Shown here: piece after piece, positions 31,601-40,000 of the stretch
Numbering within the stretch: position 1 is the stretch's first letter
Layout of the letters: the number at the start of each line of letters is the position of its first letter
Assembly: GCF_009674765.1 (NCBI RefSeq)
Contig: NZ_WKKF01000009.1
Coordinates: forward strand, 58,905-122,904
DNA: 64,000 nucleotides
Source of the DNA: Metabacillus idriensis
GTDB taxonomy: Bacteria > Bacillota > Bacilli > Bacillales > Bacillaceae
Reading direction: 5' to 3'
Notes under the pieces: generated by a model
What the model saw: the letters and a program-made list of their open reading frames with translations, nothing else
Told to the model about the DNA's origin: nothing
Database searches by the model: none
Position numbers and translations under genes: made by a program

Positions 31601-34003
31601 ATTAGAAATGTTTTATTGGACGAATATGTAAACATCGATGGAAAGTTGAAAAATTTTACAGATGAAACAACTGCTCATTGGGAGGAAAAAGAGTGGAATA
31701 ATAAAAATAAACAGCTAGATAAAAACTTTTTGGTCAATGGATTAAGCGAATCTGAAATTGAAGTTGACTCACCTGTTTTTATTCACCAACTATTCGAGAA
31801 CCAAGTGAATTTAAATCCAGAGAAGATAGCAATTGTCCATGGACAAAAAGAAATCACATATACTGAATTAAACAATAAAGCTAACCAAGTCGCTCAAACT
31901 ATACTTAATTGTGGAATAAAACCTGAACAAACTGTTGGAATTGTAATGGAGCGTTCGTTAGAAATGGTAATTTCATTATTAGGAACCCTAAAATCAGGTG
32001 CAGCGTACCTTCCAATTAACCCTTTAGATCCTATGGAAAGGAACCAACATATTTTAACTGATGCTGGGGTTAAATTAATTCTTACTCACAAGATGTGTCA
32101 TTCTGCTTGGATGGATGAAAAAATGGATTTGGTAATTGATGTAGACGTACTTTGTGAAACGCAGAATGAGTGTAAAAACCCTAATTTGGAGCTGAATCCT
32201 GAATCTTTGGCATATGTTATATATACTTCGGGATCAACTGGAGCACCCAAAGGGGTTATGGTAGAACATAAAGCTTTTACTAGTCGAATGATTTGGTTCT
32301 CTAAGAAACTTGATTTAAAAGACAGCGATACTGGCTTGCAAAAAGCATCTTATAATTTTGATGGATCAATGATAGAGCTTTTTAGTTGGTTTATTAGCGG
32401 AGGACGATTAGTGCTTTTAGAAAAAGGTGCTGAAACTAATATAGGAAAGATAATTGCAACTATTGAAGAGCAGAAAGTAACTTATTCTTTCTTTATACCT
32501 ACTATTCTGAAGATATTTATTTCATCATTATCCAATAAAGATAGAGAAAGAATTTCATCGCTTCGCGTAGTTGTTTCAGGAGGAGAGGCTCTTCCGAAAA
32601 GATTGGTAGATTCATTCAATGAAAATCTTCCGGGGGTATTATTATTAAATTTCTATGGACCTACGGAAGCAACTATCTTTGCTACAACCTATACATGTTC
32701 ATCAGTTACAGAAAACATTATTCCTATTGGAAAGCCAGTTGGAAATACACGGACATATATATTAGACGATAAACATGAAATAGCTCCTATAGGTATTGAA
32801 GGAGAATTGTATATCGGAGGTCCGAACTTAGCTCGTGGTTACTTGAACCTTGATGAATTGACAGCAGAAAGTTTCATTCCTAATCCTTTTATCCCTGGAG
32901 AACGTATATACCGTACTGGAGACCTTGCAATTTTATTAGCAAATGGCGAGATATCCTATTTAGGACGTAAAGATGAACAAATTAAAATTAGAGGTTATCG
33001 AATTGAAATTGGTGAAATTGAATCAACAATAATGAAATTCCCAAAAATTGATCAAGTAGCTGTACTAATTAATAAAGATAAGGAAGACACTAAATATCTG
33101 ACAGCATATCTAGTTACCAGCAGTCCTACTACTGTGAAAGAATTAAGGAATTATTTAAAAGAACAATTACCGGATTATATGATTCCTTTGATTTTTAAGA
33201 GGCTAGATTCTATGCCTCTAAATTCAAATGGAAAGTTGGATAGAAAGAAAATTAAAGAACAAGGTACTGATCTTCCATCAGGATTAACAATATCATTGCC
33301 ACGTAATGAAATAGAAAAAAAATTAACTGCCATTTGGGAGGATGTATTGCAAACTAGCTCTATAGGAATTGATGATCATTTCTTTGAGCTTGGAGGAGAC
33401 TCATTATTAGCCAATCAATTAGCATATCACATCTATCGCGAATTTTATATTGATTTATCATTAGCGGATTTGTTTAAAACTCCTACTGTTAGAGCATTAG
33501 CAGAAAGAATCAATCATAAAAATCAATTTGATGAAGTAGCAGCATCGTTTGAAAATAGTCCAAATACTTTAGTTTCAATCAATGAAAAGGGGTTATTTTC
33601 TAATGAATATATTTCTAACAAAGGTTACTATCCGGCAGCCCCTTCTCAAAAAAGACTCTTTATCATCCATGAGTTAAACAATGAAGACCTAAGCTACAAT
33701 TTACCGGGAATTATTTTGTTGGAAGGTAATTTAGAATATACTAAATTGGAAAAAATATTCCGAAAGTTAACTGAACGTCATGAGGCTTTCCGTACTAGTT
33801 TTGATGTAGTCGAAGGGGAAATTGTACAGAGAATTCATGATTCTGCACCAATCACGATCGAGACTTTCAATACTGAAGAAAGTGATATAAAGAAAATACT
33901 TGAGGGAGAAGCAAAACTTGTAAGAGAGCAACCATTAACCAATAATTACGCCCTATCTTCTGTTAAGGTTGAGAAGAAAATTCGTAGAAGAAAGGAATTT
34001 TAA
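22700..34003 (+). CDS. Giant hybrid synthase KS-DH-KR-ACP-C-A-PCP-C'-A-PCP-C'' (two incomplete C domains)
   Basis: ATG 22700 with AAAGGAGCG upstream; 3767 aa. Order: KS (34-460; Cys205 in DTACSSS, EAHGTGT, VGHLDN); AT-less linker; DH (690-960; His717 in HVIMGNPIIP, but Asp889 is followed at +4 by Gly instead of Gln/His); KR (975-1460; TGGTGGLG, SDYAAAN); ACP (1510-1580, LGGDSL); C (1613-2045; DHIAVDG, catalytic second His kept); A1 (2060-2545); PCP (2560-2627); C' (2645-2975), which has HHIITDG but lacks the first ~110 residues of the fold; A2 (3025-3520); PCP (3535-3605); C'' (3640-3767), only the first ~115 residues of a C domain and then a new basic tail. Pockets: A1 D-A-E-S-I-G-T-V-C-K (Lys-like); A2 D-G-I-F-V-G-F-I-F-K (unassigned). 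The next gene follows after 3 bp. Confidence 0.92.
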   Translation: MSKLEFSFDSFKFDNHDLQADDTVSMKEIRDADIAVIGIDCKVAESQNSIEFWQHLRDGKDFIRPFPSKRKKDLLSLFESGFIREDVQLNEGGFLEEINTFDYNFFQISPAEARLMDPNQRIFLESAWTAIEDAGYGGEKLSGSRTGVYVGYSNDFSDEYKRLIAELAPSSISASIPGNIHSIIASRVAYLLNLKGPSMLIDTACSSSLVAVHLACRSLREGDCEYAIAGGMKITLLPVKQGKGGGLGVGSSDDRTRTFDNSSTGTGGGEGVVSVLLKPLKNAIKDNDHVYAIIKGSAVNNDGTTVGITAPNSLAGEDVIVRAWEDADIDPETISYIEAHGTGTKLGDPIEIDGIEKAFRQFTDRKQFCAIGSVKTNVGHLDNSAGIVGLLKAILALKNEEIPANLHFTNPNPEIQFIDSPVYVNDRLQNWETNGHPRRCGISSFGLSGTNCHMVLEEAPKMNEIQEELPEKFKKQLIPLTSDSNKESKPHNLFTISAKSVSVLSIYIKKYRNYFKKMNPHSLEDICFTAGTGRGHYNYRISVICENVFDLIEKLEKIHPDILDWENGLQELSSDHIYFGRHKVVSSHKQKEPGELSIEDLKELNGNAQTRVENIAFELETIKAISKLYVLGANISWFDMYKGRDFKKVSIPTYPFERIRCWVDFENDALVHHNNKALMKTQEGAHPLVDACLAETEDQEIYITRFSSERHWVLREHVIMGNPIIPGTTYLEIAREVLKKYQLPGTSLELKDIQFISPLMVNNGEEIEVQTVVQRNGKEFKFTILSKSNISQNPWEQNWVRHTKGQAVFVQNSNPSKINLEEIIKNCNSQEFLESEEQQEFIEAFDFGPRWKTLKKIHVGTDQVLAELELKEDHVNDLRQFVLHPALLDVAVGVASQSMGNGLFLPLTYKKIRIHNSLPGNFYSYIKKRNRAKESGEVLTVDIQIFDTDGSLLLEIEDYSVKRVHQAEMKFSKFTEEHKYHRVVWKAIESHSPSITSVLNEYTENKACAIVFSDESNLSKSTYEQLISKGYEVIEVKQGEAFAELGSNLFTSSNSEEDLVRIIDSQHKKIEHVIYLWSCKPERNREIDNYSDSKNLEQNIIGLFNLSKILGNKKITCDLTVIAKQAYEVTGEENTIYPENASIFGLVKVINQENVNISCYCIDVDDKTDSLQINHEIELKERRFLIALRENTRYIEQIERFDLAKKEDDTASIVLKNRGVYVITGGTGGLGLEVGKWIAKSNKVTLVLISQTEMPPKREWDYILDSGENKRLIKKIENIKMLESLGATVDSFACDISNELGMTKVFSEVRKKYKEINGVIHAAGIAGDGLIALKDQNSFTRVLSPKINGLNLIEKLTTNDSLDFLILFSSITSFIGGVGQSDYAAANAYLDSFSTLRNRKGKRTISINWAAWKETGMALDYDVNFDEALFKPLMNNEAKVAFENVLLNPQSNLIVGEIHYAYVANLENTLPMELSEDIKISLNKHRRFLNTNILDSSPKSIEIMGRPSGEYSNTEKIVGEIWAEVLGFNKINIFDDFYELGGDSLIASNIVSKINQKISDNSDISDIFNYLTIEELARNIDNGQRDNLENEESNNSQELTSFGSNSITPVKKSPFYPVSSAQRRFYMMRQVAGESTLNNLCSAMTIRGLVDKSRLERAIQLVISRHGSLRTAFEFQDNELVQRIYEDVPFELEYKNGDGSELSEYTEAFVRPFDLHHAPLIRAKLIKVSDELHFFLCDVDHIAVDGSSIGILMNEIISGYTGNNLPEIKAQYVDFTIWQNQRIRSKEMKNQEDYWLNVFHDNPTALDMPTDVPRAAQMSNEGDAFSFELSEELTALAKEAAAEHGVTLFMLLFSVYNIMLAKYAKRDDIVVGVPSAGRKLEEVQDTIGLFINTLALRTAPNQDKIFSDYLKEVKEHAIESYKHEEYPFEMLLNKLKLPIDRSRNPLFDVQFISQNFSNETVSAGELQFTPIEPKMEAVQVDLTAIWYEQYGKLKFHFEYSTQLFNRDTIKRLATYYENILSEVISDGARPIAKIPMITNEEKQQSVYSWNNTVVDFNKGKLIHELFEEQVERTPEKIAAVYNNQSLTYRSLNNKANQLARYMLHCNLEPEQIVGISVDRSLEMLIAMLAVLKTGAAYIPIDPSDPIDRISYFIKDSGLKLLLTDHKQEINLVNIPIINVTDEKVYIGDGSNLMLTLNPNSLAYIIYTSGTSGTPKGVMVEHTNVENYINAFKKEFVLTEDDVVLQQASYTFDASVEEIFPILTIGGKLIVVSRNNLLDINLLESVINEHQVTLISTSPLILNELNKFQTFPTVKTYISGGDVLREAYVTNLMNNSKVYNTYGPTEATVCCTYYQLSESNANPLPIGRPIANVAVYILDDDMNVMPINVPGEICISGKGVARGYLNNPDLTNSKFVLNPWKKESLMYRTGDIGKYLPDGNIQYLGRVDDQENIRGYRIEPAEIEVQLLKHENINDAIVINQEIHSGLKELCVYFVSEQNLSAYELTAYLSRTLPKYMIPTSFIKVDTLPLTSNGKVDRKSLINVGEKVETGLTFVKPTTPLEVRISDFWSQVLKKEKIGILDDFFLIGGQSLLATKLVYLINQEWALNMTLRDFFQAGTIKGLADIIEKSQFERKEQGDITEEGIVKPFNLRENPLFRIKLIHLPENRHLLFIDMHHIITDGISQGIIINEFANLYQEKELPQLQIQYKDYAVWQESYTKSEDYRIQERFWLNQFQGDIPKLNLPCDYPRPEVRRGEGKPCLFNLGSEWSAKLKRFSVEQDVTPFMVLLAVYKIALLKFSEKEDIIIGVPVSGRTNSSLNPVVGMFVNTVAIRTQPRKDMTAQDFIMVLKESILCAMDNQNYPFDKLVENLDLAGSHSQNPLFDTMFTLNNESLLSPIDIPGLKIIPHKEMEYGGAQFDLTLISTISKENIEFNFQYDISLFKEETVKRIGENYLFILQSILDDSSQLIRNVLLDEYVNIDGKLKNFTDETTAHWEEKEWNNKNKQLDKNFLVNGLSESEIEVDSPVFIHQLFENQVNLNPEKIAIVHGQKEITYTELNNKANQVAQTILNCGIKPEQTVGIVMERSLEMVISLLGTLKSGAAYLPINPLDPMERNQHILTDAGVKLILTHKMCHSAWMDEKMDLVIDVDVLCETQNECKNPNLELNPESLAYVIYTSGSTGAPKGVMVEHKAFTSRMIWFSKKLDLKDSDTGLQKASYNFDGSMIELFSWFISGGRLVLLEKGAETNIGKIIATIEEQKVTYSFFIPTILKIFISSLSNKDRERISSLRVVVSGGEALPKRLVDSFNENLPGVLLLNFYGPTEATIFATTYTCSSVTENIIPIGKPVGNTRTYILDDKHEIAPIGIEGELYIGGPNLARGYLNLDELTAESFIPNPFIPGERIYRTGDLAILLANGEISYLGRKDEQIKIRGYRIEIGEIESTIMKFPKIDQVAVLINKDKEDTKYLTAYLVTSSPTTVKELRNYLKEQLPDYMIPLIFKRLDSMPLNSNGKLDRKKIKEQGTDLPSGLTISLPRNEIEKKLTAIWEDVLQTSSIGIDDHFFELGGDSLLANQLAYHIYREFYIDLSLADLFKTPTVRALAERINHKNQFDEVAASFENSPNTLVSINEKGLFSNEYISNKGYYPAAPSQKRLFIIHELNNEDLSYNLPGIILLEGNLEYTKLEKIFRKLTERHEAFRTSFDVVEGEIVQRIHDSAPITIETFNTEESDIKKILEGEAKLVREQPLTNNYALSSVKVEKKIRRRKEF

Positions 34004-34006
34004 ATA

Positions 34007-37000
34007 ATGGAATATAATATGTATGAAACATCATCAGCTCAAAAGCGTTTATACCTAATTAATAATCTGCTCGGCGACAGCATACTTTATAATATTCCAA
34101 CTATTAAATTAATTGAGGGGCAACTAGATCATCAGAAATTGCATAGAGCTCTATATTTATTAACTGAACGGCATGAAGGTTTACGCACATCATTCGTTGA
34201 AAAGGAAGGGGAGGTTCTACAAGTAGTGTGGGACACTCCTAAATTAGATTTTCAAATTAAAGATAAGTCTAGAAAGGTAACGGATGAACTCATAGATGAG
34301 TTCATCCGTCCATTCGAGTTTGCCAAGGCTCCCTTATGGAGGGCAGAATTAGTAAAGTTAGACACTCAAAAATACTTATTTCTCTTTGATATACATCATA
34401 TAATAGCTGATGCAGTTACTGTTAATGTTATCTTTGAAGAGCTGTTAACCTTGTACCAAGGACACACACTTCCCCCATTAGAATTTCAATATGTTGATTA
34501 TACTATTTGGCAAAATGACCAACTAAGTGAGATTAATATAAATAAGCAAGAAGAATACTGGTTAAAACAATTCTCAGATGGTGTCCCTTTGTTGGGTTTG
34601 CCACTAGATGCCGCTAGAAGAACAGAAGATTATTCGGGCGGCATAGTTTCAATAGAACTTGATAAGACATTAGTTAACCAACTACTAGCCTTAAGCTCTA
34701 AGTATAATGTTACTTTATATATGGTCCTTCTCTCCGTATATAGTATACTTTTGGCGAAATATTCGGAACAGGATGATGTAGTTATTGGTACACCAATTGC
34801 AGGAAGGACACATCCCGAATTTGAACGTATCGTTGGGATGTTTGTAAACACTCTTGCTTTACGTCAAAAACCTGCAGGACATAAGCATTTTACTGAATAT
34901 CTTGAAGAGGTAGCAAATAATACATTTAACACACTTGACAATCAAGATTATCCCTTTGAAATGCTTGTTGAAAAATTAAACCCAGAACGAATTAGAGGAC
35001 GTAATCCAATATTTGATGCTTGCTTTGCGATGCAAAATTCACAATCCACAGACATAGAAATAACAGATTTCAAATTATCGAGCTATCCATATCAACAAAA
35101 AATAGCTAAATTTGATCTTAGTCTTTATGCTCATCAACAGGATAACAATTTGCGTATTGATATAGAATATCGTAAATCCTTGTTTTTTAGAGAGACCGTT
35201 GAAAGAATGCTTCTACACTTTTTGAAAATTGCAAAGGTAGTCTGTGATAATCCTCATATCTGTATTGATGAAATAAATATGCTTAGTGAGGAAGAAGAAA
35301 GGACACTAATCTATTCGTTTAATAAAAGTCACATCAAGTCTCCAAAAGGACAGACTATTGACAGATTGTTTGAGCAACAAGTTGAGAAGACACCCGATAA
35401 GAATGCAATTATTTTTGAAGGATCTTCCCTAACGTATCGAGAATTAAACGAACGTGCAAATCAACTAGCCCGCATATTACGAAAGAAGGGAGTAAAAGCT
35501 GATAGTGTTGTAGGGATTATGGCCACACCATCCATCGAAATGATGGTAGGAATTTTGGCTATTTTAAAATCTGGAGGAGCTTATTTATCTATCGATTCAG
35601 CTACCCCGCTTGAACGAGTAGAATACTTATTAAGAGATAGTGGGGCTCTACTGTTCCTTGTACCATCTAATGATACTTGTGAATTGGTAGAGAAAATGCA
35701 TTCGAATTTTCCAATTAATACCCTTTTTCTCAATGATCCAACTCTTTACTTTGGAGAGACGAAAAACCTCGAAAAAATCAATAATGAAAAAAATTTGATG
35801 TATATTATTTATACTTCGGGGTCAACTGGAATGCCTAAAGGAGTAATGGTTGAGCACCAGGCTGTTACTCGTTTTGTAAAGAATCCTGGTTCTTTTACCG
35901 TCTCTCAAGAAGATAGGGTTCTACAAACGTGTTCATTAGCATTTGATGTATCTGTATATGAAATCTGGGGGACTTTGCTTCTAGGTGCTACACTTTACCT
36001 TATAACAAAAGAAGAACTTCTTAACGCTCGGCAACTTGACAATCATATAAAACGTTATGATATTACCATAGCATGGTTTACAGCTCCCCTATTGAACCAA
36101 CTAGTTGATGAAAATCTATCTATCTTTGAGAATCTGCGACTGTTGATTTCAGGTGGTGATACCTTGTCTCCACGCCATATTAATCTATTACGTTCCGAGT
36201 ATCCAAATTTAACAATTATTAATGGGTATGGTCCATCTGAGAGTACTATATTCACAACGTTCCATACTATTCAAAAAGAATATGAAAAGAATATTCCTAT
36301 TGGAAAACCATTACCAAATACAGAAGTCTATATTTTAAACAGTTTAAATCAGCCTCAACCAATTGGTGTACCTGGCGAGCTTTGCATTGGAGGAGAGGGT
36401 CTAGCTAGGGGATACTTATCACAGCCAGACTTAACGAAAGAAAAATTCGTTCCTAATCCTATAAATGGACAGCGCATGTATCGATCAGGAGACCGTGCTA
36501 GATGGTTAGCTGACGGTACTATTGAATTTTTGGGACGTATGGACAAGCAAGTTAAAATAAGAGGTTATCGTATCGAAATAGGGGAAATTGAAACGGCTAT
36601 TGGTAATGTATCCAATGTTAAGGAAGCAATTGTAACTGTACATATAGATGAACAAGAAGGGAAAAACCTCTGTGCGTATATAGTTGGAGAAGTATTACCT
36701 TCAGAACTTCGCAAAGAAATTTCAAAGACCTTGCCTGACTATATGATCCCTACTTACATCATTCCTATGAGTAATTTCCCTTTAAGCACTAGTGGAAAAG
36801 TTGATCGTAAAGCTTTACCAGCACCCAATTCAGTCGATAAAGATCATAATAATTATGATCTTCCTGAAACATTAATAGAAAAAAAGTTATCAGAAATGTG
36901 GTCCGAAGTTCTAGGTCACACAACGATTGGTGTAAACGAAAATTTCTTTTCACTAGGTGGGCACTCTTTATTAGCAGTCTCTTTATTGGGAAAAGTTCAT

Positions 37001-40000
37001 TTAGAGATGGGAGTTAACTTTACGTTAAGTAATTTATTCGATCATCCAACTATTCGAGAAATGGCTGGTTTAATTGAAAGTTCAGAACTTCAAAAAGTCG
37101 ACACTATTCCAATTGCTTCAAAGCAGCTTTATTATGAAGTGTCGTCAGCACAGAAAAGTATGTACTTATTGCATGAAATGGGAAGTCAAACAACCTATAA
37201 TATACCACTAGGTTTTAGGTTTAAAGGTGAAATTAACGTTAAACAATTAGAAAAGGCAATATATGAGTTAGTAAAGCGTCATGAGTCTCTTAGAACTTCC
37301 TTTTCAGTAGTTGACGGGAAAATAGTACAGATTATTCACCCACAAGAAGAAGTAATAATAGAATTTGAGGATTTAAAAATTACAAATGTAGATGATGAAA
37401 ATCTTGATGAAACTGTAATGGACTTATTTATTCGCCCATTTGATCTCAGTAAAACACCCTTGATAAGGATTGGCATAGTTGAGACTGGGGACCAATCCCT
37501 TGTGCTCTTCGATATGCACCATATAATATCAGATGGAGTGTCTGTCGATATTCTAATGCACGAGTTTATAAAGTACTATAGTGGTGAATATGTAGAACCA
37601 TTGCGCAGACAATACAAGGATTTTGCGGTATGGCAGAATGAAATTGCCAATTCTGAAATAATGAAAGAAAAAGAAGAATATTGGTTAAATCAATTTAAGA
37701 GTGAAATTCCCGTATTGTCATTGTTGACAGATTCCCCTCGAAATCCAGGATTTTCTTTTGAGGGTGGCACAAGTAGCGTTACCCTTGATGGTGTTCTTGT
37801 AAATTCTTTGAAACACTTAGCAAACAAGAATAATGTGTCTCTCTTTATGTTGTTTCTTTCAGCATATAACGTGCTTCTAAGCAAGTACAGTGGACAAGAC
37901 GATATTATTGTTGGTACTCCTGTTTCTGGTAGAACCCATCCTGATGTAGCTAAAACTATTGGCTTATTTGTAAACACGTTAGCATTGAGGAATTTTCCAT
38001 CAGCTAATAAAAATTTTGCTGATTTTTTGAAAGAAGTACGATCCAATGTTCTAGACGCACATGAGCACCAAGATTATCCAATTGAAAAGCTAGTAGAAAA
38101 TCTTAATTTATCGAGAGATAGAAGTTTACATCCACTATTCTCAACTTTATTTGTGATGGAAAGAGCTGCAAAAGTAGATGATGATAATTTAGGTCTGAAT
38201 ATAACGCCAATAGAGCACAAAATGAAGACAGCTAAATTAGATTTAATGTTTGCAATAACAGAGGATGAAAAAGAGTTAACTCTATTCATACAATATAGAA
38301 GTGATTTGTTTCTTAAAGACACGATTAATAAAATGGCTAGTAAATTTATTTATCTTCTTGAATTAATTTCTCAATATCCTTATGAAAAGATAGAGAACTT
38401 AAGTATTCTTCCTAAAGAAGAGCAGCAGACGATGTTACTTGATTTTAACAATACATCAATAGATTTTCCGCGAGGAGAAACAATTCACCGATTGTTTGAG
38501 AAACAAGCTGAAAAGACACCTCATAAAAACGCAATTGTGTTTAAAAACGCTTCATTAACATATGCGGAATTAAACACACGAGCCAATCAACTTGCCCGTA
38601 TTTTAAAAGCGAAAGGGGTCAAAGCTGATAGTGTTGTTGGTGTTTTAGCTGAACCTTCTTTTGAGATGGTGGTAGGAATATTGGCTATCTTAAAGGCTGG
38701 AGGAGCATATTTACCTCTTGATCCTTCTTATCCAAAAGAGCGCCTACGTTACTTATTAAAGGACAGTCAAGCTCATTTGTGCTTAATACAAAGAAACGAT
38801 TATCATTTTAAAACGAAAATGGAAGAAGTTTCAACTCCTTCATGTGAAACGATTTTTCTAAATGACCAAACTCTATTTACGGGAGACATAAAGAACTTGC
38901 AAGGAAGCAGCAGTTCGAGAGATTTGGTGTATATTATCTATACTTCTGGATCAACTGGAAAACCTAAAGGAGTAATGGTTGAGCACCAAGCTATTACTCG
39001 CTTCGTACTGGAACCTGGCTCTTTTACTGTATCGCCAGAGGACAAAGTCCTTCAAACTGGTTCTCAGGTTTTTGATATCTCTGTATATGAACTGTGGGGA
39101 ACGTTGCTTAAAGGAGCGACCCTTTATCTTATTCAAAAAGAAGAACTTCTTAACGCGCGGGATCTTAGTAATTACATGGATAATTATGGTATTACTATCG
39201 CTTGGTTTACAGCACCTTTACTGCATCAACTAGTGGATGAAAGTTTATCCATATTTAAACGGTTACGTCTGTTAATTTCTGGTGGTGACACACTTTCACC
39301 TCGACATGTCAATCTGTTACGAGCGGAACACCCTAAATTAACAATAATTAATGCATATGGTCCATCTGAGAGTGGTATCTTCACGACATTTCAAGTTATT
39401 CAAGAAACGTATGAAAAGAATATACCAATTGGCAAACCGATTCCAAATACAGAAGTATATATTCTAAATCATTTCAAACAGCTTCAGCCAATAGGGTTGC
39501 CCGGTGAACTTTGTATTGGGGGAGAAGGACTAGCAAGAGGATATTTGTCGAGACCTGATTTAACGGAAGAAAAGTTTGTTCCGAATCCATTCAAAAATGG
39601 AGAGAGAATGTATCGATCGGGAGACAGTGCAAGGTGGTTAGATGACGGTACTATTGAGTTTTTAGGACGTCTAGATAAGCAAGTTAAAATACGTGGGTTT
39701 CGTATAGAAATAGCTGAGATTGAAACAATTATTAGTAAGGTGAATGGTATTAAAGAGGCGGTGGTTATTGATCGAGTTGACACGAACGGTGAAAAGTACC
39801 TGTGTGCATATTATACAATCATGACTAAATCTGACACTTTAAAAACTAACTTGCGTGAGGAGCTTTCTAAGCTGCTACCTGATTACATGATTCCATCATA
39901 TTTTGTTAGACTCTTACAATTGCCACTGAACATAAATGGAAAAATAGATCGAAGTAATTTGCCAGAGCCCACTGATGAAAATTGTGTGGGGATTAATTAT

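Noticed and set aside
37690-38046. 118-codon minus-strand frame within the terminal NRPS
   Set aside because: Antisense shadow of the C2 domain; the plus-strand frame is fully explained.
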